64,000 nt of DNA from Enterobacteriaceae bacterium 89 (GTDB lineage Bacteria; Pseudomonadota; Gammaproteobacteria; Enterobacterales; Enterobacteriaceae), in the NCBI GenBank assembly GCA_014156375.1, contig RQJH01000003.1, forward strand, positions 806,001 through 870,000, written 5' to 3'. The position numbers and the translations under genes are program-made. Positions 43,401 through 53,399 of this stretch are shown one piece after another (position 1 is the stretch's first letter; each line of letters opens with the position of its first letter). A model generated the notes under the pieces. It worked only from the letters and a program-made list of their open reading frames with translations, made no database searches and was not told the DNA's origin.

Positions 43401-45005
43401 TTAGTTCGCTAACAATCTGGCCGCTGCTGGCGGTGCCCCTTCTTGGTAATTCACGTTTCGTTCTTGTAGTTCAAATACGGACACCAGCGTGGTGAGGTGA
43501 TCGGCCTGTCCGGCCAGCTGCTCGGTGGCCGCCGCCGCTTCTTCTACCAGCGAGGCGTTCTGTTGGGTCACCTGATCCATCTGGCTGACCGCCAGCGCCA
43601 CCTGCTCAATACCACGGCGCTGTTCGTCGGAGGCGGAAGCAATTTCGCCCATGATGTCGTTAACCTGAGTCACCGAACGCACAATTTCAGTCATTGTGTT
43701 TGCGGCGGTATCTACCAGCGCAGAACCTTCCTGCACGCGGGAGACGGACTCCTCAATCAAAACTTTGATTTCTTTCGCGGCCTGGGCGCTGCGGCTGGCG
43801 AGGTTACGCACTTCGCCTGCCACCACCGCAAAGCCACGGCCCTGCTCGCCCGCACGCGCGGCTTCAACCGCAGCGTTGAGCGCCAGAATGTTAGTCTGGA
43901 AGGCAATGCCGTCGATCACGCTGATGATGTCGCCAATTTTCTGCGAACTGGTTGCGATGTCGTGCATGGTGTCCGCCACGTGCGATGCCTGCTGCCCGCC
44001 ACGTTTGGCGGTTTCCGCCGCCGTGCTGGCAAGACCAGAGGCCTGGCGGGCGTTATCCGCGTTCTGGCCGACGGTCGCCGTCAGCTGCTCCATGCTTGCC
44101 GCCGTTTCAGCCAGCGAGGCGGCCTGCTGCTCGGTGCGTGACGACAGATCGTTATTCCCCGCTGCGATTTCAGAAATCCCGGTGTGCATCGCGTGGCTGC
44201 CCTGGCGCACCTGGCTTACGGTGTCGCGCAGCGCGCTCTGCATGCCCTTCAGTCCGGCAAAAATCGCCGAGATTTCATTCTTACCAAACACCGCAATCGG
44301 CCGCGCCAGGTTGCCTTTGGCAATACTTTCAAAGTGATCGCTGATAATCGCCAGCGGCTGAACAATCATTTTGCGCGTCCAGTACAGCGCCCCACCGACC
44401 AGCAGCACCGCGAGGATCACCATCACCACAAAAATGGCCGCCGAGCGGTGGTAGTTGCTGTCACCGGACTGGCGGGCTTTTTCGACGTGGGAGCCGATAT
44501 AGCCGATCCAGCTGTGCCAGCTCTGGTCGAAGCCGTCCTGCGCCTGCTGTACCGGAGCGGTCATAAAATCCGACAGCTGGTTGTTCTCAAGCCAGGCAAT
44601 CTGGTGATCCAGCGCGCCGTGCCATTCGGTGTAGCGCTTCTGCGTTTCGTCCTTCAGCGCCTGCGCTTCGTTGTCCATCGCCGGGAAAGCGACAAATTCA
44701 GCGAACTCTTTGTCCGCCTGCTTGAGGCTGGCATGCGCCGTGGTCATCAGCGCTTTGATGTCATCCGGCGGATAGCTCAGCGCCGTCAGCGTCCCGGCTT
44801 TGTTTAATGCGGTACTGGCCTGAAGTAACACCACGCGAGCGTCGCCCAGACTGTTCAGTAGCATGTTCCCTTGCTCTACCTGCCCCAGAGTTTGCTGTCC
44901 ATCGCGAAAGGCCAGAAATGACAAACCGTTACTGCCAATTTGCAACAGGCCACACACCACCAGAATCAGGCACAGGGTGGTAGAAATACGAATTCGAGTG
45001 AACAT
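43401..45005 (-). CDS. tap: Tap-type methyl-accepting chemotaxis protein
   Basis: Membrane chemoreceptor; E. coli Tap senses dipeptides via the dipeptide-binding protein DppA. 534 residues from ATG 45005 ([27 protein letters not shown]). Two membrane helices (about 7-30 and 190-212) flank a periplasmic four-helix domain; then HAMP, methylation helices and the invariant hairpin tip [27 protein letters not shown]. Like Tap, it lacks a C-terminal NWETF pentapeptide (ends AARLLAN) and so depends on other receptors for adaptation enzymes. Ligand is inferred by orthology. Confidence 0.9.
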   Translation of the reverse strand: MFTRIRISTTLCLILVVCGLLQIGSNGLSFLAFRDGQQTLGQVEQGNMLLNSLGDARVVLLQASTALNKAGTLTALSYPPDDIKALMTTAHASLKQADKEFAEFVAFPAMDNEAQALKDETQKRYTEWHGALDHQIAWLENNQLSDFMTAPVQQAQDGFDQSWHSWIGYIGSHVEKARQSGDSNYHRSAAIFVVMVILAVLLVGGALYWTRKMIVQPLAIISDHFESIAKGNLARPIAVFGKNEISAIFAGLKGMQSALRDTVSQVRQGSHAMHTGISEIAAGNNDLSSRTEQQAASLAETAASMEQLTATVGQNADNARQASGLASTAAETAKRGGQQASHVADTMHDIATSSQKIGDIISVIDGIAFQTNILALNAAVEAARAGEQGRGFAVVAGEVRNLASRSAQAAKEIKVLIEESVSRVQEGSALVDTAANTMTEIVRSVTQVNDIMGEIASASDEQRRGIEQVALAVSQMDQVTQQNASLVEEAAAATEQLAGQADHLTTLVSVFELQERNVNYQEGAPPAAARLLAN

Positions 45006-45042
45006 CAAAACTCCCGTCATGCAGCAACAAGCCGCGTAAAAG

Positions 45043-46704
45043 TTAGAAGGTTTCCCAGTTATCGTCCGTTCCGGTCGTTGCGGCGCGAGGGCGCAGGGCC
45101 GCCGTGCTGTTCGCCGGAGCGTGAGTTTTTTGACTCATTGCGTTGGTGGTCACCGTGGCGAGGCGGAAGGTCGAGACCGCTCGCGTCAGGCTACCGGATT
45201 GCTCTTCAAGGGCCGCTGCCGCCGCGGCAGACTGCTGCACGAGGGCGGCGTTCTGCTGGGTGACACGGTCCATTTCTGAGACGGCCAGCGCGACCTGGTC
45301 GATCCCTCTGCTCTGCTCATCGGAAGCAGACGAGATTTCGCCCATGATGTCGGTCACGCGGGTGACGGCGTTGACGATGTCGCTCATGGTTTCCCCGGCG
45401 CTTTCCACCAGCACCGATCCGGTATCCACTTTGGCAACAGAGTCTTCAATCAGCCCTTTGATCTCTTTGGCGGCCTGCGCGCTGCGGCTGGCGAGGTTAC
45501 GGACTTCACCGGCAACGACCGCAAAACCACGTCCCTGCTCACCGGCGCGGGCAGCTTCCACCGCGGCGTTCAGCGCCAGGATATTAGTCTGGAAGGCAAT
45601 ACCATCGATAACGCCGGTAATGTCGGAAATTTTCTGCGAACTGGCGGCGATGTCGTGCATGGTTTTCACCACGCCGTCCACCACTTTGCCGCCGCGCTGG
45701 GCGGTTTCAGATGCACTCAGCGCCAGCTGTGAAGCCTGACGGGCGTTCTCGGCATTCTGCTTCACGGTGGCGGTCAGCTCTTCCATGCTGGCAGCGGTCT
45801 GCTCCAGCGCGGAGGCCTGCTCTTCAGTACGTGAAGAGAGATCGTTATTGCCGACGGCAATTTCACTGGTGCCGGTATAGATGGCATCCGATCCCTGACG
45901 CACGAGGGTCACGGTATCGATCAGCGATTGCTGCATATGGCCAACGGTCTGCGCCAGCTCGGCGATTTCGTTGCGCCCTTTCACCGGCACAGGCTGAGTC
46001 AGATCGCCCTGAGCAATGCGGCGCAGGTGATCTTTCACATTAGCCAGCGGGTTCAGCAGGATCTGCCGAATGCCGTACCAGGCCAGAGCCAGGATCGTGA
46101 CCAGCAGGATCGCCACAATCGCCAGCTGCCACTGGGCAAAATGGTAATCGCGGGTGCTGGTAGTGAAGGCGTGCTGATAGAGTTTTTCGCTCTGGGTCGC
46201 GTAGGCGGTCAGCGCATCGCCGAGGCCGTTCTGCATGCCCTGCGTTGCCTGGCCGAAGTAAGCATCCATATTGCCGTTTTGCAGGAAGCCAATTAGCTCG
46301 GCCAGGCCTGCGGCATATTTCTGGTAGCTCGCAGAAACCGCTTCGGCCTCTTCCGCCAGCTCAGGCTGAACAGGGATCTGGCTGAACGCCTGATAGTGTT
46401 TCGCCGCGTCGGCTAAGGTCACGCTGGCATTTTTCAGCAGATCGGTTTTGGCACTGCTCTGCTGGTTTGCACTGTCCATCATCATGCGGGCAGATGAACG
46501 GCTTAAATTGATACGCGTTTGCAGCATCAGCTCCCAGGTTTTGCTGAGCTCGGTCTGCTGGGTACGTAGTTCGTTAGAGAGGGAAAAGCTTTGCTGGTTT
46601 TGTTTCAAAGACGAAAACAGAAAGCCACCGGACAGCAGCTGAAGAAGGGCGAAGACGACCAGCACCAACATCAGCAGGGTGACAACGCGGAGACGGTTCA
46701 ACAT
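45043..46704 (-). CDS. tar: Tar, aspartate chemoreceptor
   Basis: Methyl-accepting chemotaxis protein for aspartate (and via MBP maltose in E. coli). 553 residues from ATG 46704, the K-12 length. The aspartate ligands are kept: Arg64, Arg69 and Arg73 in [17 protein letters not shown], and the Thr of QATQGMQN near residue 154. HAMP domain, signalling hairpin tip and the C-terminal CheR/CheB docking sequence NWETF are intact. Ribosome site AAAGG lies 7 nt upstream. First gene of tar-tap-cheRBYZ behind a sigma-28 promoter. Confidence 0.96.
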   Translation of the reverse strand: MLNRLRVVTLLMLVLVVFALLQLLSGGFLFSSLKQNQQSFSLSNELRTQQTELSKTWELMLQTRINLSRSSARMMMDSANQQSSAKTDLLKNASVTLADAAKHYQAFSQIPVQPELAEEAEAVSASYQKYAAGLAELIGFLQNGNMDAYFGQATQGMQNGLGDALTAYATQSEKLYQHAFTTSTRDYHFAQWQLAIVAILLVTILALAWYGIRQILLNPLANVKDHLRRIAQGDLTQPVPVKGRNEIAELAQTVGHMQQSLIDTVTLVRQGSDAIYTGTSEIAVGNNDLSSRTEEQASALEQTAASMEELTATVKQNAENARQASQLALSASETAQRGGKVVDGVVKTMHDIAASSQKISDITGVIDGIAFQTNILALNAAVEAARAGEQGRGFAVVAGEVRNLASRSAQAAKEIKGLIEDSVAKVDTGSVLVESAGETMSDIVNAVTRVTDIMGEISSASDEQSRGIDQVALAVSEMDRVTQQNAALVQQSAAAAAALEEQSGSLTRAVSTFRLATVTTNAMSQKTHAPANSTAALRPRAATTGTDDNWETF

Positions 46705-46735
46705 ACAACACCTTTTCAATAACGTGATATCGGTG

Positions 46736-46762
46736 TTATCGGCAGGTTGCCGGGGAACTTTA
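46736..46762 (-). promoter_or_regulatory. Sigma-28 (FliA) promoter of tar operon
   Basis: On the minus strand TAAAGTTC (46755-46762), 11 nt, then a perfect GCCGATAA (46736-46743), against the FliA consensus TAAAGTTT-N11-GCCGATAA. It lies 32 nt upstream of tar, so the operon keeps its own late flagellar promoter despite the neighbouring insertion. Confidence 0.92.
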
Positions 46763-46995
46763 CGTTAAGTCACGTCGGATGTGTTGGGCGGAGAGTCACT
46801 GATTACTCCACATCCGAACCTGATGAAATCATTGCGGGCGCAAATCCTAAATTGACCTTCAGGGACGGTTTTTAATATGAAAAATAACCCCGATCAGTAG
46901 ACTAAACCCATATTTTTTAAGTGGCTTTATATGACATTAAAAGACGAGCCGTGGATGAAAGATCAACAAATACGGTTTAAGCAAGGAGATCGCTC

Positions 46996-47526
46996 ATGGG
47001 AAGGTATGTTCTTAATTTTACGATAAAGTTTTTGCTATTTTGGGTGGTGATGCTGCTAGTGGCAAAAGCAGTGCCTTATGAGGGATTAGTAGATCAATTC
47101 ATGACCGATCACTTCGACTACGACAGGGTAAAAAAGGTATCGGGTTTTATCATGGGAGAACCAGCCCCTGAGCCCTGGGATGACGTGCAAGAGGACATCA
47201 GCATTTTCATCAACACGCTAATCAGCGTGCCGTTAATGAGCTTAATGACGGCGGCATTTGAAGTGGTTATGCGACACAGCAACTTCTCCGATAGCCCAAA
47301 ATTGTGGGTGAAATCTACCACGCGTCGATTTAGTAAGATCTTCGGTTTTACCTTTATTTTTTGGGCAACCATCAACCTTATTCCCTATGACTCCATTGAA
47401 GGGATCAATGAAAGTAATTTCTTAGCGACAACAGCTTTTATTTTTAACCTATTACTTGTAATCACTGTCTATTTACTTATTAAGCAGATGCTAAAAAAAG
47501 CAGCGAATCATCAGCCTGAACTATGA
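46996..47526 (+). CDS. Hypothetical four-helix membrane protein
   Basis: 176 residues with AAGGAG 8 nt before ATG 46996, so probably a real gene. Predicted membrane segments at about 8-24, 72-90, 112-128 and 146-163, with an acidic, periplasm-or-cytosol loop (DHFDYDRVKK...PEPWDDVQEDIS) between the first two and a basic C-terminal end (KQMLKKAANH). AT-rich relative to che genes, which suggests acquisition. I do not recognise the family. It is the first gene of the islet between tar and cheW and points away from tar. Confidence 0.7.
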   Translation: MGRYVLNFTIKFLLFWVVMLLVAKAVPYEGLVDQFMTDHFDYDRVKKVSGFIMGEPAPEPWDDVQEDISIFINTLISVPLMSLMTAAFEVVMRHSNFSDSPKLWVKSTTRRFSKIFGFTFIFWATINLIPYDSIEGINESNFLATTAFIFNLLLVITVYLLIKQMLKKAANHQPEL

Positions 47527-47699
47527 ATCAGCAAGTCTGATTGATGTGCTTGTGAGGCAAATTCCAGACCCAGGTAGAGGTCCTTTTCCGCACATAAAGC
47601 CCGCTTGCGACCAACCTCCGATAGCAGTACTTTTTCCCGGCACTTGCAAAAGCAGGTGACGGGATTAGCCTCCTGATTTTATACTTGTTGGCGACACAT

Positions 47700-47720
47700 G
47701 ACGCGCCTGCGTCTTTTTTT
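47700..47720 (+). terminator. Short intrinsic terminator before the C4 RNA
   Basis: GACGC / GCGTC stem with loop GCCT followed by seven T. It follows a possible promoter (TATACT at 47680-47685, TGAC core near 47657) by only about 15 nt, so it might end transcription from the left, or attenuate the C4 unit. Confidence 0.5.
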
Positions 47721-47747
47721 GTGTCGTGCGCACGGTTACACCTCGAT

Positions 47748-47826
47748 GGTGGGCCGGGCGAGGGCATCATAAGATGCGCCGGTTCCCAACAAGGCCGGTA
47801 AGGCTAACCTCACCCGGTCCGCCACC
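47748..47826 (+). ncRNA. C4-type antisense RNA
   Basis: A 79-nt unit that folds as phage P1/P7 C4 RNA (77 nt): outer stem GGTGG / CCACC and CCGGG / CCCGG, inner hairpin GCATC-ATAAG-type / GATGC, and a second unpaired region. Two stretches are complementary to the leader of the next gene: CCAACAAGG (47786-47794) to CCTTGTTGG (47865-47873), which touches the GGAGG ribosome site, and GGCTAACCTCAC (47802-47813) to GTGAGATTAGCC (47828-47839) with one mismatch. In P1, such a' and b' pairing blocks translation of the downstream gene and causes termination. Assignment is from structure and complementarity seen here; the Rfam model was not run. Confidence 0.75.
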
Positions 47827-47884
47827 CGTGAGATTAGCCTCTCCGCTGGCGGTAATGAATTACCCCTTGTTGGAGGCTGCCACT

Positions 47885-48322
47885 ATGGCTATGACCCCTG
47901 CCCTTGATTCAGATTTACTGACCATTCCCTTTAGCGCCGCAACGGACTTTACCGATCTGGCTGACTACTGCGACCGCTTTGCTGAAACTTTAATTGAGTG
48001 CCACGATCCGGCACAAAAACTGGCGCTGTTAGGCCGCATCGGCGCCTGTCTCGCGATCTTGCGCCCAACGCTGGGCGAACCCATCCCGCCGCATCTGATT
48101 GGCTGCTTTACCGTGGAAAAACTGCCTGATGTTCCTCATTACTTCGAACCTGACGCCGAAGTGCTGTGCGACTACTGCCAGTCTTTGACGCAGCTGCTGT
48201 GCGGGCAGTCACTGCCTGTAGAGTCCGAAAGAACTTTAACGGGTTTGCTGTGCGAACTGGTTTGGTTTTTTGCTGCTGATTTGAAGGCTCCGCGTTGGAA
48301 GCTTGGGGAAATGGCGCACTAA
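47885..48322 (+). CDS. C4-controlled protein of unknown function
   Basis: 145 residues from ATG 47885 (MAMTPALDSDLLTIPF), with GGAGG 8 nt upstream. No membrane segment or catalytic motif recognised; several cysteines (DYCDRF, IECHDP, GACLAIL, CDYCQS, LLCGQ, LLCEL) and the ending FAADLKAPRWKLGEMAH. The reading frame is also open upstream through the C4 RNA to a GTG at 47726, reminiscent of P1, where icd overlaps the antisense-control region. Proteins of this type are, as I recall, common beside C4 elements in enterobacteria and prophages. Function is not known. Confidence 0.65.
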   Translation: MAMTPALDSDLLTIPFSAATDFTDLADYCDRFAETLIECHDPAQKLALLGRIGACLAILRPTLGEPIPPHLIGCFTVEKLPDVPHYFEPDAEVLCDYCQSLTQLLCGQSLPVESERTLTGLLCELVWFFAADLKAPRWKLGEMAH

Positions 48323-48379
48323 CGGAACTTGAATCCCTTCAGCTTATGCAGGCTGGAGGGACTTCGGGAAGAGAGGGTT

Positions 48380-48652
48380 TTATGTGAACAGGAACTTAAC
48401 AATTGTCACTATAAAATAGATAGCTATGACAATTTTTAAAGCCTGATATGACCACCAAAAATAGCGCCAGTCATGACGTTCTCTGGCATTCGCTTCTGCA
48501 ATGGGCCCCTCATTGCTCTGACTCTTGTCTCTCTTTCTTTTCCTCAGAAATTCAACCAGGCAAAATACAAATGTACACACCAGGATGATCTTGCTAAGAG
48601 TCTGATTACTTATATTAAAATAGGTTTCCCAGCACCAAATAATATTGCTCAT
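48380..48652 (-). CDS. Small hypothetical membrane protein
   Basis: 90 residues with two predicted membrane helices (about 19-36 and 70-88) and a basic, polar middle (LRKRKRDKSQSNEGP). AGGA lies 8 nt before ATG 48652. Low-GC, unlike the che genes around it. I do not recognise it; a superinfection-exclusion, immunity or toxin-like role would be guesswork. It is convergent with the C4-controlled gene. Confidence 0.5.
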   Translation of the reverse strand: MSNIIWCWETYFNISNQTLSKIILVCTFVFCLVEFLRKRKRDKSQSNEGPIAEANARERHDWRYFWWSYQALKIVIAIYFIVTIVKFLFT

Positions 48653-48787
48653 TCCCTTTTTCCTGTATCACTTTCAATCAGCTCCGATGGTTATAGCAAG
48701 TAGCTGGGTGCGATTCCATTCAAGAAAACGTCTTGTGTGAACATTCCATCAAAAGATTATGTATCAATCCTGGCAGGATCTATAAAT

Positions 48788-48863
48788 GCCCGGCGGCGCG
48801 ATGCTTGCCGGACCTACGTTTTGCGCAATGCCGTAGGTCCGATAAGCGAAGCGCCATCGGGCA
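48788..48863. repeat. REP/BIME downstream of cheW
   Basis: Inverted REP-like units GCCCGGCGGCGCGATGC and GAAGCGCCATCGGGC with internal CCTAC / GTAGG-type arms, just after the cheW stop; probably the 3' boundary of motAB-cheAW. Confidence 0.85.
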
Positions 48864-48871
48864 AGAAGCGT

Positions 48872-49375
48872 TTATGCCGCGCTGATCGCCGCATTATCCA
48901 GCAAAGACATCTCTTCGCTGTTGAGCAGTTTCTCGATGTTCACCAGAATCAGCATACGCTCGCCGAGCGCGCCGAGGCCGGTCAGGTATTCGGTGGACAG
49001 TGTGACGGCAAATTCTGGTGCCGGGCGGATCTGTTCTGCCGCCAGCGACAGCACGTCGGATACGCCATCAACCACGATGCCGACAACGCGCTGGTGCAGA
49101 TTCAGGACGATCACCACGGTGTTGTCGTTGTACTCCACGTCTTCCTGGCTGAACTTCACGCGCAGGTCGACGATAGGCACGATTACGCCGCGCAGGTTGG
49201 TCACGCCTTTAATAAAGGAAGGCGTGTTGGCGATACGGGTTACCTGGTCGTAGCCGCGAATTTCCTGCACTTTCAGAATGTCGATCCCGTACTCTTCGTT
49301 CCCCAACGTGAAGACCAGAAATTCCTGGCCTGAGGGTTCGCCCGCCAGTTTGGCTACATTTGTCATACCGGTCAT
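48872..49375 (-). CDS. cheW: CheW, chemotaxis coupling protein
   Basis: Links chemoreceptors to CheA. 167 residues as in E. coli, two SH3-like subdomains, with [16 protein letters not shown] and [10 protein letters not shown]. Last gene of motAB-cheAW; in K-12 tar follows within about 150 nt, here after a 2-kb islet. Confidence 0.98.
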   Translation of the reverse strand: MTGMTNVAKLAGEPSGQEFLVFTLGNEEYGIDILKVQEIRGYDQVTRIANTPSFIKGVTNLRGVIVPIVDLRVKFSQEDVEYNDNTVVIVLNLHQRVVGIVVDGVSDVLSLAAEQIRPAPEFAVTLSTEYLTGLGALGERMLILVNIEKLLNSEEMSLLDNAAISAA

Positions 49376-49395
49376 TTTTTTCCCTTCTTGTTCTG

Positions 49396-51417
49396 TCAGG
49401 CGGCGGTGTGCGCCACACGTTGTTCACGATTCAAACCCTGCAAAGCCTGGACATCGACGATCAGCGCCACGCTGCCATCGCCAAGGATGGTGGCGGCGGA
49501 GATGCCAGGCACTTTGCGGTAGTTGCTTTCCAGATTTTTCACCACCACCTGGTGCTGGCCGATCAGCTGATCCACCAGCAGCGCGTAGCGGCGTCCTGCG
49601 CTTTGCAGGATCACCACGATGCCCTGAGTGGCCTCAGTTTTGGCCCCCTGAACATCAAAGACTTTCCACAGCTCCACCAGCGGCAGATATTCACCGCGCA
49701 CTTCCAGCACGCGCTCGCCACCCGCCAGTGGATGCAAATCTTCTTCCCGCGGCTGTAAAGATTCCATCACCGCGTTCAGCGGCAGGATGAACACTTCATC
49801 GCTCACTTTCACCGACATGCCGTCGAGGATCGCCAGCGTCAGCGGCAGCATGATGCGGATAGTGGTGCCTGCGCCCTGCTTCGATTTGATCTCAACGTGG
49901 CCGCCCATCTCCTGGATGTTCCGTTTCACCACGTCCATGCCGACGCCGCGCCCGGATACGTCCGTCACCTGTTCGGCGGTGGAGAAGCCCGGTGCGAAGA
50001 TCAGCATCCCGACTTCTTCGTCGGTCATGTTTTCGTTGATCGCCATGCCCTGAGACACGGCTTTGGCGAGGATGCGTTCGCGGTTCAGGCCCGCGCCGTC
50101 GTCGGTCACTTCGATGCAGATATTGCCGCCCTGATGCTCTGCGGAGAGGATCAGGTTACCGACGGCAGATTTTCCTGCCGCGATGCGGTTTTCCGGGGAT
50201 TCAATCCCGTGGTCGAGGCTGTTGCGCACCAGGTGCGTTAAGGGGTCGATAATGCGCTCAATCAGGCTCTTATCAAGTTCGGTCGAGCTGCCCATCAGGG
50301 TCAATTCAACCTGTTTGTTGAGCTTACCGGCCAGGTCACGCACCAGACGCGGGAAGCGGCTGAACACGTATTCCATCGGCATCATACGAATCGACATCAC
50401 CGATTCCTGCAGGTCGCGGGCGTTGCGCTGCAGCTGGCCCATGCTGGTGATCAGGTCACCGTGCTGTACCGGGTCGAGTTCGTTGGAGCGCTGCGCCAGC
50501 ATTGACTGGGTGATCACCAGTTCACCGACGAGGTTAATCAGCTGATCGACCTTCTCAACCGCCACGCGGATGCTGGTAGATTCGCTGGCCTTGGCCGGTT
50601 TTTCACGTTCTGCTCTGACCGGGGCGGCCGTCTCTTTTGGCACGGCTTTCAGCGCCGGGGTAGCGACAACCGCAGGAGCCGCGACGGCTTCAACGGCGGC
50701 TGGCGCGGCTACGGCTGTGGTTGCCGTTTCAAAAGAAATCTGGTCGGCTTCAATCACGAAGCACAGTACGGCAATAATGTCGTCCTGAGACACCGCACCG
50801 TCGAGGTTTGCGCTGAGGGAATCGGTGGTTTTGACCACCTGGCTGATTTGCGCCAGGTTGCTCAGCTCTTCCTGCAACATCTCCGGCTCGCCGGCCTTCA
50901 GACGCGACAGCACGATGCGGACCTGCCCTTCCGTCACGGAAGCAACGGCGGCATCGTCTTCAACGTCATCGCTCTCAACGACGGTCAGTTTTGCTCCTGC
51001 GGTAACCGGTGCGGCCACTTCGCCTTTGGCTTCCAGCGCCAGCTGACGCAGGGCGTTGCAGATATATTCAAAGCTGGCAGCATCGGGCTCCTGCGAGCTT
51101 TTATAAGCATCGAGCTGTTCCTGCATAATGTCTTTCGTTTCCAAAAACAGGTTGATAATGTCGGTATTGAGCTGCATTTCACCGCGCCGGGCTTCATCCA
51201 GCAGGTTTTCCATCAAATGCGTGGTTTCCTGAAGAATGGTAAAACCAAACGTGCCCGCGCCTCCTTTGATGGAGTGCGCAGCACGAAAGATGGCGTTCAG
51301 TTGCTCTGAGTCAGGGGCTTCCGGAACCAGATCCAGCAGGTGCTGCTCCATATCGGCCAACAATTCGTCAGCCTCATCAAAAAACGTCTGATAAAAATCG
51401 CTAATATCCATGCTCAC
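49396..51417 (-). CDS. cheA: CheA, chemotaxis histidine kinase
   Basis: Autophosphorylating kinase that passes phosphate to CheY and CheB. 673 residues, about 19 longer than K-12. P1 domain with His48 ([10 protein letters not shown]), P2 docking domain, then an Ala/Val-rich linker (about residues 235-275: [21 protein letters not shown]) that accounts for the extra length, P3 dimer domain, P4 ATPase ([30 protein letters not shown]) and P5 CheW-like domain. Met98 (ETKDIM), the internal start of CheA-short, is conserved. 10 nt after motB. Confidence 0.98.
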   Translation of the reverse strand: MSMDISDFYQTFFDEADELLADMEQHLLDLVPEAPDSEQLNAIFRAAHSIKGGAGTFGFTILQETTHLMENLLDEARRGEMQLNTDIINLFLETKDIMQEQLDAYKSSQEPDAASFEYICNALRQLALEAKGEVAAPVTAGAKLTVVESDDVEDDAAVASVTEGQVRIVLSRLKAGEPEMLQEELSNLAQISQVVKTTDSLSANLDGAVSQDDIIAVLCFVIEADQISFETATTAVAAPAAVEAVAAPAVVATPALKAVPKETAAPVRAEREKPAKASESTSIRVAVEKVDQLINLVGELVITQSMLAQRSNELDPVQHGDLITSMGQLQRNARDLQESVMSIRMMPMEYVFSRFPRLVRDLAGKLNKQVELTLMGSSTELDKSLIERIIDPLTHLVRNSLDHGIESPENRIAAGKSAVGNLILSAEHQGGNICIEVTDDGAGLNRERILAKAVSQGMAINENMTDEEVGMLIFAPGFSTAEQVTDVSGRGVGMDVVKRNIQEMGGHVEIKSKQGAGTTIRIMLPLTLAILDGMSVKVSDEVFILPLNAVMESLQPREEDLHPLAGGERVLEVRGEYLPLVELWKVFDVQGAKTEATQGIVVILQSAGRRYALLVDQLIGQHQVVVKNLESNYRKVPGISAATILGDGSVALIVDVQALQGLNREQRVAHTAA

Positions 51418-51427
51418 GCTATCACCT

Positions 51428-52351
51428 TTAGTTGGATTGTGGCGACGTAGGGCTGGCGGCCGGAGGCAGTGCGCCCGGCTGCTGTAATACGCTTAAAGGT
51501 TCGTTCTGGCTGTCGGCGTTCTCGTGGAGGATCGCCTGTTCAGCCTGCTGATTCAGCACCAGCAAACTAATGCGGCGGTTAATCGCATCGTCACCGCCGT
51601 GCTCCTGTAATTTCATGGTGTTGGCCATGCCAATTACCCGCAGCACTTTGCCGTCATCAAGACCACCGGCCACCAGCTCGCGACGTGAAGCATTCGCACG
51701 ATCGGCGGAAAGCTCCCAGTTGCTGTAGCCTCTGTCGCCAGTGGCATACGGGAAGTCATCGGTGTGCCCGGAAAGGCTGATTTTGTTCGGCACTTCGTTG
51801 AGGATCGGCGCAATAGCCCGCAGGATATCGCGCATATACGATTCCACTTCCGCACTGCCGGTCTTAAACATTGGTCGGTTCTGGCTGTCGATAATCTGAA
51901 TACGCAGCCCTTCCTGCACAAGGTCAATTTTCAGATACTGACGCAGCGCTTTCAGTTTCGGGTCAGATTCGATCAGCTGATCCAGCTCGCCGCGAATTTT
52001 CTTCAGCCGGTTCTGCTCCATGCGCTTTTTCAGCTCATCAATGTTCGGCTCTTTTTTCACTTCGCCCTGGCGCTGGGTGTAATCGTCACCGCCGCCGGGG
52101 ATCGGGCTTTGGCTTTCAGAGATGCGTGAACCGCCGGTCACCGCCGTCGCCAGCGGTGTACGGAAGTATTCAGCAATCTGGATCAGCTCTTTTGGGCTGG
52201 AGATGGAGATAAGCCACATCACCAGAAAGAAGGCCATCATCGCGGTCATAAAATCGGCGTAGGCAATCTTCCAGGAGCCGTGTGCCCCGCCCCCGTGCCC
52301 TTTATGTTTACGCCGTCTGACAACGACTATCGGGTGAGACTGATTTTTCAT
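51428..52351 (-). CDS. motB: MotB, flagellar stator protein
   Basis: Stator subunit anchored to peptidoglycan. 307 residues: a single membrane helix (about 30-50) with the proton-carrying Asp33 (Asp32 in K-12, one residue shift) in [11 protein letters not shown], a plug region, and a C-terminal OmpA-like domain ([12 protein letters not shown]...[16 protein letters not shown]). Overlaps motA by 4 nt. Confidence 0.98.
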   Translation of the reverse strand: MKNQSHPIVVVRRRKHKGHGGGAHGSWKIAYADFMTAMMAFFLVMWLISISSPKELIQIAEYFRTPLATAVTGGSRISESQSPIPGGGDDYTQRQGEVKKEPNIDELKKRMEQNRLKKIRGELDQLIESDPKLKALRQYLKIDLVQEGLRIQIIDSQNRPMFKTGSAEVESYMRDILRAIAPILNEVPNKISLSGHTDDFPYATGDRGYSNWELSADRANASRRELVAGGLDDGKVLRVIGMANTMKLQEHGGDDAINRRISLLVLNQQAEQAILHENADSQNEPLSVLQQPGALPPAASPTSPQSN

Positions 52352-53238
52352 GCGTCCTCAGTCGTGGTCTGTTGTGCCGTCGGGTTACGTACCGCACGCA
52401 CGTGCTCTTCCAGCTCGATGAACGAAGGACGTTCGCTGGAGTACAGCGTCTTACGACCAAACTCCACCGCGATCGGCGGGGCGTAGCCGTTGAGGTTCGA
52501 CAGCAGGGTGATTTTGACGCACTGCATCATCTTGGTGGTTTCCGCACTTTTCTGACGCAGCACCGTTGCCAGCGGGGAGATAAAACCGTAGGCCAGCAGA
52601 ATGCCGAGGAAGGTGCCGACCATCGCATGGGCGATCATCGCACCCAGCTCCGCCGCCGGTCGGTCAGCAGAACCCAGCGCATGCACCACGCCCATGACCG
52701 CCGCAACGATACCGAACGCCGGTAGTGAATCACCGACCATCGCCAGGCTGTTGGCAGGCACTTCGCACTCGCTTTCGTGGGTTTCGATCTCTTCGTCCAT
52801 CAGCGCTTCAATCTCGAAGGTATTCATGTTGCCACTGATGATCAGACGCAGGTAATCGACGATAAACTCCAGCATCACTTTGTCCGCCAGAATGCGCGGG
52901 TAGCTGGCAAAAATTTCACTCTCGGTCGGGTTTTCGATATCACGCTCAAGCGAGAACATCCCCTGTTGACGTGACTTCGCCATCAGGCGATAGAGCAGCG
53001 CCAGCAGATCCATGTACATACTTTTGGTGTATTTCGACCGGCGGAACAGCAGCGGCAGCGCCTTTAACGTTCCCTTGATAGCCTTACCGTTGTTACCAAC
53101 GATAAATGCCCCTATCCCCGCACCGCCAATAATAATCAGTTCAGCAGGCTGATAGAGTGCCCCAAGGTGTCCGCCGGTAAACGCATACCCGCCGAAAACT
53201 GTACCAAGAACAACCAGGTAACCTAATAAGATCAGCAC
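52348..53238 (-). CDS. motA: MotA, flagellar stator protein
   Basis: Pentameric proton-channel subunit generating torque. 296 residues, four membrane helices (two near the N-terminus, two at about 170-225) and a cytoplasmic domain that contacts FliG ([15 protein letters not shown]). The start appears to be GTG at 53238 or thereabouts in the reading [12 protein letters not shown]. Its leader contains a sigma-28 promoter and a strong terminator hairpin. Confidence 0.97.
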   Translation of the reverse strand: MLILLGYLVVLGTVFGGYAFTGGHLGALYQPAELIIIGGAGIGAFIVGNNGKAIKGTLKALPLLFRRSKYTKSMYMDLLALLYRLMAKSRQQGMFSLERDIENPTESEIFASYPRILADKVMLEFIVDYLRLIISGNMNTFEIEALMDEEIETHESECEVPANSLAMVGDSLPAFGIVAAVMGVVHALGSADRPAAELGAMIAHAMVGTFLGILLAYGFISPLATVLRQKSAETTKMMQCVKITLLSNLNGYAPPIAVEFGRKTLYSSERPSFIELEEHVRAVRNPTAQQTTTEDA

Positions 53239-53302
53239 GACATCATCCTTCCGCTATTGATAAGCCCGGGACAAACGAAGAGCACGTTAGCGAAGCGGCG
53301 GC

Positions 53303-53399
53303 AAAAAAAAAGCAGCGGACCTGCGTCCGCTGCTGGAGTGTTTTGCCACACCTGATCTTCGGTTAAACAGCTTGCTCTATCTGTTCATCCAGCAGTTGT
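53303..53399 (-). ncRNA. motR: MotR-like sigma-28-dependent sRNA from the motA leader
   Basis: E. coli MotR is a roughly 95-nt Hfq-binding sRNA made from the motA sigma-28 promoter inside flhC, acting on flagellar and ribosomal-protein genes. Here the FliA promoter at 53406-53432 predicts a start near 53399, and a strong minus-strand terminator (AGCAGCGGAC / GTCCGCTGCT, loop GCAG, nine T) ends at about 53303, giving about 97 nt. The RNA includes the last codons of flhC. motA mRNA would arise by read-through. Start site inferred from promoter spacing. Confidence 0.72.

Noticed and set aside
46931-47026. 31-codon frame (MTLKDEPWMK...) overlapping the start of the 176-residue membrane protein
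   Set aside because: No clear ribosome site of its own; the AAGGAG inside it serves ATG 46996. A leader peptide is possible but unsupported.
47528-47770. 80-codon minus-strand frame over the C4 upstream region
   Set aside because: No ribosome site, overlaps the C4 promoter/terminator region on the other strand; probably reads conserved RNA-control DNA.
48737-49333. 198-codon plus-strand frame over the BIME and cheW
   Set aside because: Covers a REP element and the antisense of cheW; not a gene.
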